Of a stretch of 64,000 bases of DNA, positions 62,808 through 64,000 are shown piece after piece. The stretch is taken from assembly GCF_013745115.1 (NCBI RefSeq), contig NZ_CP051151.1, positions 496,001 to 560,000 of the forward strand, given 5' to 3'. A model generated the notes under the pieces. The model ran no database searches. It was given only the letters and a program-made list of their open reading frames with translations, and was not told where the DNA came from. This DNA comes from Hujiaoplasma nucleasis (GTDB lineage: Bacteria; Bacillota_I; Bacilli_A; Izemoplasmatales; Hujiaoplasmataceae). Within the stretch, counting starts at the first letter, position 1. Each line of letters begins with the position of its first letter. The position numbers and the translations under genes were made by a program.

Positions 62808-63983
62808 TTATTTACCATTATTGCTTTTGTCTTCTTTGTCATCTTTGTCTTTGTCTTCTTTATATTCATCTTCGGTGTTTTCAGTGACTTGACTTGAAGG
62901 TTCATCTTCTTCTTCATCTTCACCATCTACGTCATTTTCATCTTCATCATCATCTTCGTCATCATCATCTTCGTCATCAATATCATCATCTTTAGGTTCA
63001 TTAGCTTTTTTATCATCATCGAATTCATATTCTTCTTCAATGTCACCCTCTTCAATCATATAACGATAAATGATTTGTCCATCGACAATAGATTCAGTAA
63101 TTCTTCCTTCACCCTCAACACCATCAATATCATATTCTAGTTTATAGGTAATTGTATCACCAATTTCTTTTGTTAACTCATAAGAGTTTTCGTTTTCTAT
63201 CATTTCTAATTTGACTTCATTATTTTCATACTTTAAGTCAATTTCTATATTCCTAAATATACCATTGATCATTTCTTCTATTTGATATTCTTTTTTGCTT
63301 TCATCTGATTCTATCTTTGATTCATATGCTATTTTGATATAGTCTTGTCCAGATTCAGCTAAGATTTCAACCTCTAAAGACTCATCATCTTTTTCTATTT
63401 TACCAGTGACATTTAATGTGATATCTCTAACAATCATTTGCCCAATAATTGATGTTGAATTTAAATGCGAATATTTAAATGAATAGGTTTCTTCTTGAAC
63501 TTGATAATTAATTTGATAATCATAAGTATCATCTTCAAGTTCTATAACTTCAAAAGTAGAAAAGTCTTCTTGGTCAATAAAAGGCTTTAACATTTGAAAA
63601 TATTGATCAAAACTTTGAGAATAATCTTTAAACTTAGTACTCAATTCATAATAAGCCATAGCGCTTATTGAAGGTTGTAAGCTATTCACAATAATATTTC
63701 CTGAAAGATAAGTTGTTTCCACAATTTTTTGTTGGTCTTCATGACTCATTTCAACCACAGATACCACAGGGTTTGGTTGAGGTTTATCAGGTTGATCAAA
63801 CAATGAAATTCCTATGACTATCATTATAATGAAAGAGAAAATTGATAAAATTAGTTTAAATCTAACTTGAGTGAAGATAGAAAAAATACTTTTCTTTTCT
63901 TCAATATGATTAAGAACATAGTCCATGTTTCTAATTTTAGCTTCATGAATTTTATGTTCATCTATATCTCTATTATATTTCAT
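62808..63983 (-). CDS. Unrecognised single-pass membrane protein with acidic C-terminal tail
   Basis: I do not recognise this 391-residue protein. It has a cytoplasmic N-terminus of about 40 charged residues, one membrane helix (about 43-62), an extracellular domain of beta-rich, repeated YDYQI/YEFDDD-like character (about 75-320), and a C-terminal run of Asp/Glu with Ser and Lys. The architecture resembles anti-sigma-factor-like anchored proteins (short cytosolic N-terminus, single helix, large outer domain), but no RsgI or zinc-binding motif is present. The start overlaps, by four bases (ATGA), a frame coming from beyond 64000, as expected if a sigma factor or regulator gene precedes it. 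GAAGGAGGTG is the ribosome site. Confidence 0.75.
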   Translation of the reverse strand: MKYNRDIDEHKIHEAKIRNMDYVLNHIEEKKSIFSIFTQVRFKLILSIFSFIIMIVIGISLFDQPDKPQPNPVVSVVEMSHEDQQKIVETTYLSGNIIVNSLQPSISAMAYYELSTKFKDYSQSFDQYFQMLKPFIDQEDFSTFEVIELEDDTYDYQINYQVQEETYSFKYSHLNSTSIIGQMIVRDITLNVTGKIEKDDESLEVEILAESGQDYIKIAYESKIESDESKKEYQIEEMINGIFRNIEIDLKYENNEVKLEMIENENSYELTKEIGDTITYKLEYDIDGVEGEGRITESIVDGQIIYRYMIEEGDIEEEYEFDDDKKANEPKDDDIDDEDDDDEDDDEDENDVDGEDEEEDEPSSQVTENTEDEYKEDKDKDDKEDKSNNGK

Positions 63984-64000
63984 TGCTCTCCACCTCCTTC
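63980..64000 (-). CDS. Possible 3' end of an upstream gene
   Basis: A frame open from the window edge (reading Glu-Gly-Gly-Gly-Glu-Gln) ends in TGA that shares ATGA with the next gene's start. With only six codons no identity can be given. The arrangement suggests translational coupling. Confidence 0.3.
   Translation of the reverse strand, partial: EGGGEQ

Noticed and set aside
62840-63000. Repeat-rich ATCATCTTCGTC tract
   Set aside because: It encodes the Asp/Glu tail of the last complete gene. I see no CRISPR-like spacing or other array structure.
1-64000. tRNA, rRNA, CRISPR arrays, insertion sequences or prophage genes
   Set aside because: I looked at the gaps and found no cloverleaf with CCA, no rRNA core, no regular repeat-spacer pattern, and no transposase or integrase motifs.
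1-64000. UGA used as Trp (Mycoplasma code)
   Set aside because: TGG encodes the conserved tryptophans and several genes end in TGA, so the standard code fits.

Overview
The window is AT-rich bacterial DNA with short intergenic gaps and Shine-Dalgarno (AGGAGG-type) starts. It uses the standard code: TGG encodes Trp throughout and TGA serves as a stop, for example at the end of the yfcE-like gene. Gene content and order point to the Firmicutes/Tenericutes side. Two blocks follow the Bacillus order: efp/cmk/rpsA-like/der/hup, and pgsA/recA/rny/ymdB/miaB/mutS/mutL/miaA. The proteins are compact, Hsp20 and clpB carry HrcA-type operators, lipoproteins are present and a rubredoxin gene is present. 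My best guess is a free-living Acholeplasma/Izemoplasma-like lineage with anaerobic or microaerophilic traits. This is inference; there is no rRNA in the window to settle it. All but three genes lie on the minus strand, so this is probably a leading-strand segment.

Layout from low to high coordinates. 1-3.5 kb: a truncated TPR/GGDEF-like regulator, a YfcE-type phosphodiesterase, RdgB, and a KtrA/TrkA potassium-channel regulator. 3.6-4.6 kb: a plus-strand CPBP membrane protease. 4.6-11.8 kb: a complete phosphate unit, pstS-pstC-pstA-pstB-phoU-phoP-phoR, transcribed leftwards from a promoter with three TTACAT repeats that look like PhoP boxes. 11.8-18.4 kb: hup, der, an S1-domain protein, cmk, rluB, a CorC-type CBS protein and efp. 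18.4-33.2 kb: a rhodanese-like membrane protein, then miaA, mutL, mutS, an unrecognised membrane-anchored acidic protein, miaB, ymdB, a Nudix hydrolase, rny, recA, pgsA, yebC and cvfB. 33.2-45.2 kb: one long operon with addB, addA, two Sel1-repeat proteins, a pair of membrane proteins (one DUF5058-like), an M20 peptidase and a beta-lactamase-fold hydrolase. 45.2-56.1 kb: an LtaS-like sulfatase, hsp20, a cysteine/sulfur operon (cysteine desulfurase, thioredoxin-like, cysE, cysK), an RCC1-repeat lipoprotein, lpd and the divergent clpB. 56.1-64 kb: two large c-di-GMP proteins (PAS-GGDEF-HD-GYP-like and sensor-PAS-EAL), mscL, rubredoxin, a GNAT acetyltransferase and an anchored acidic protein.

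The most striking observation is that the phosphate-binding lipoprotein PstS appears circularly permuted. The half that is C-terminal in ordinary PstS proteins comes first here, directly after the lipoprotein signal, and the half that is normally N-terminal follows it. The chain begins and ends at the place where an ordinary PstS runs through its W-x-D/E-V linker. Its partner PstA carries an extracellular insertion of about 110-120 residues not expected in a standard PstA. Other points worth a second look are a double CIRCE operator at hsp20 and a single one at clpB, a perfect inverted repeat between the Shine-Dalgarno and start codon of efp, and a short AddB without the N-terminal ATP-binding motif. 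Many terminator hairpins also contain the stop codon of the gene they end.
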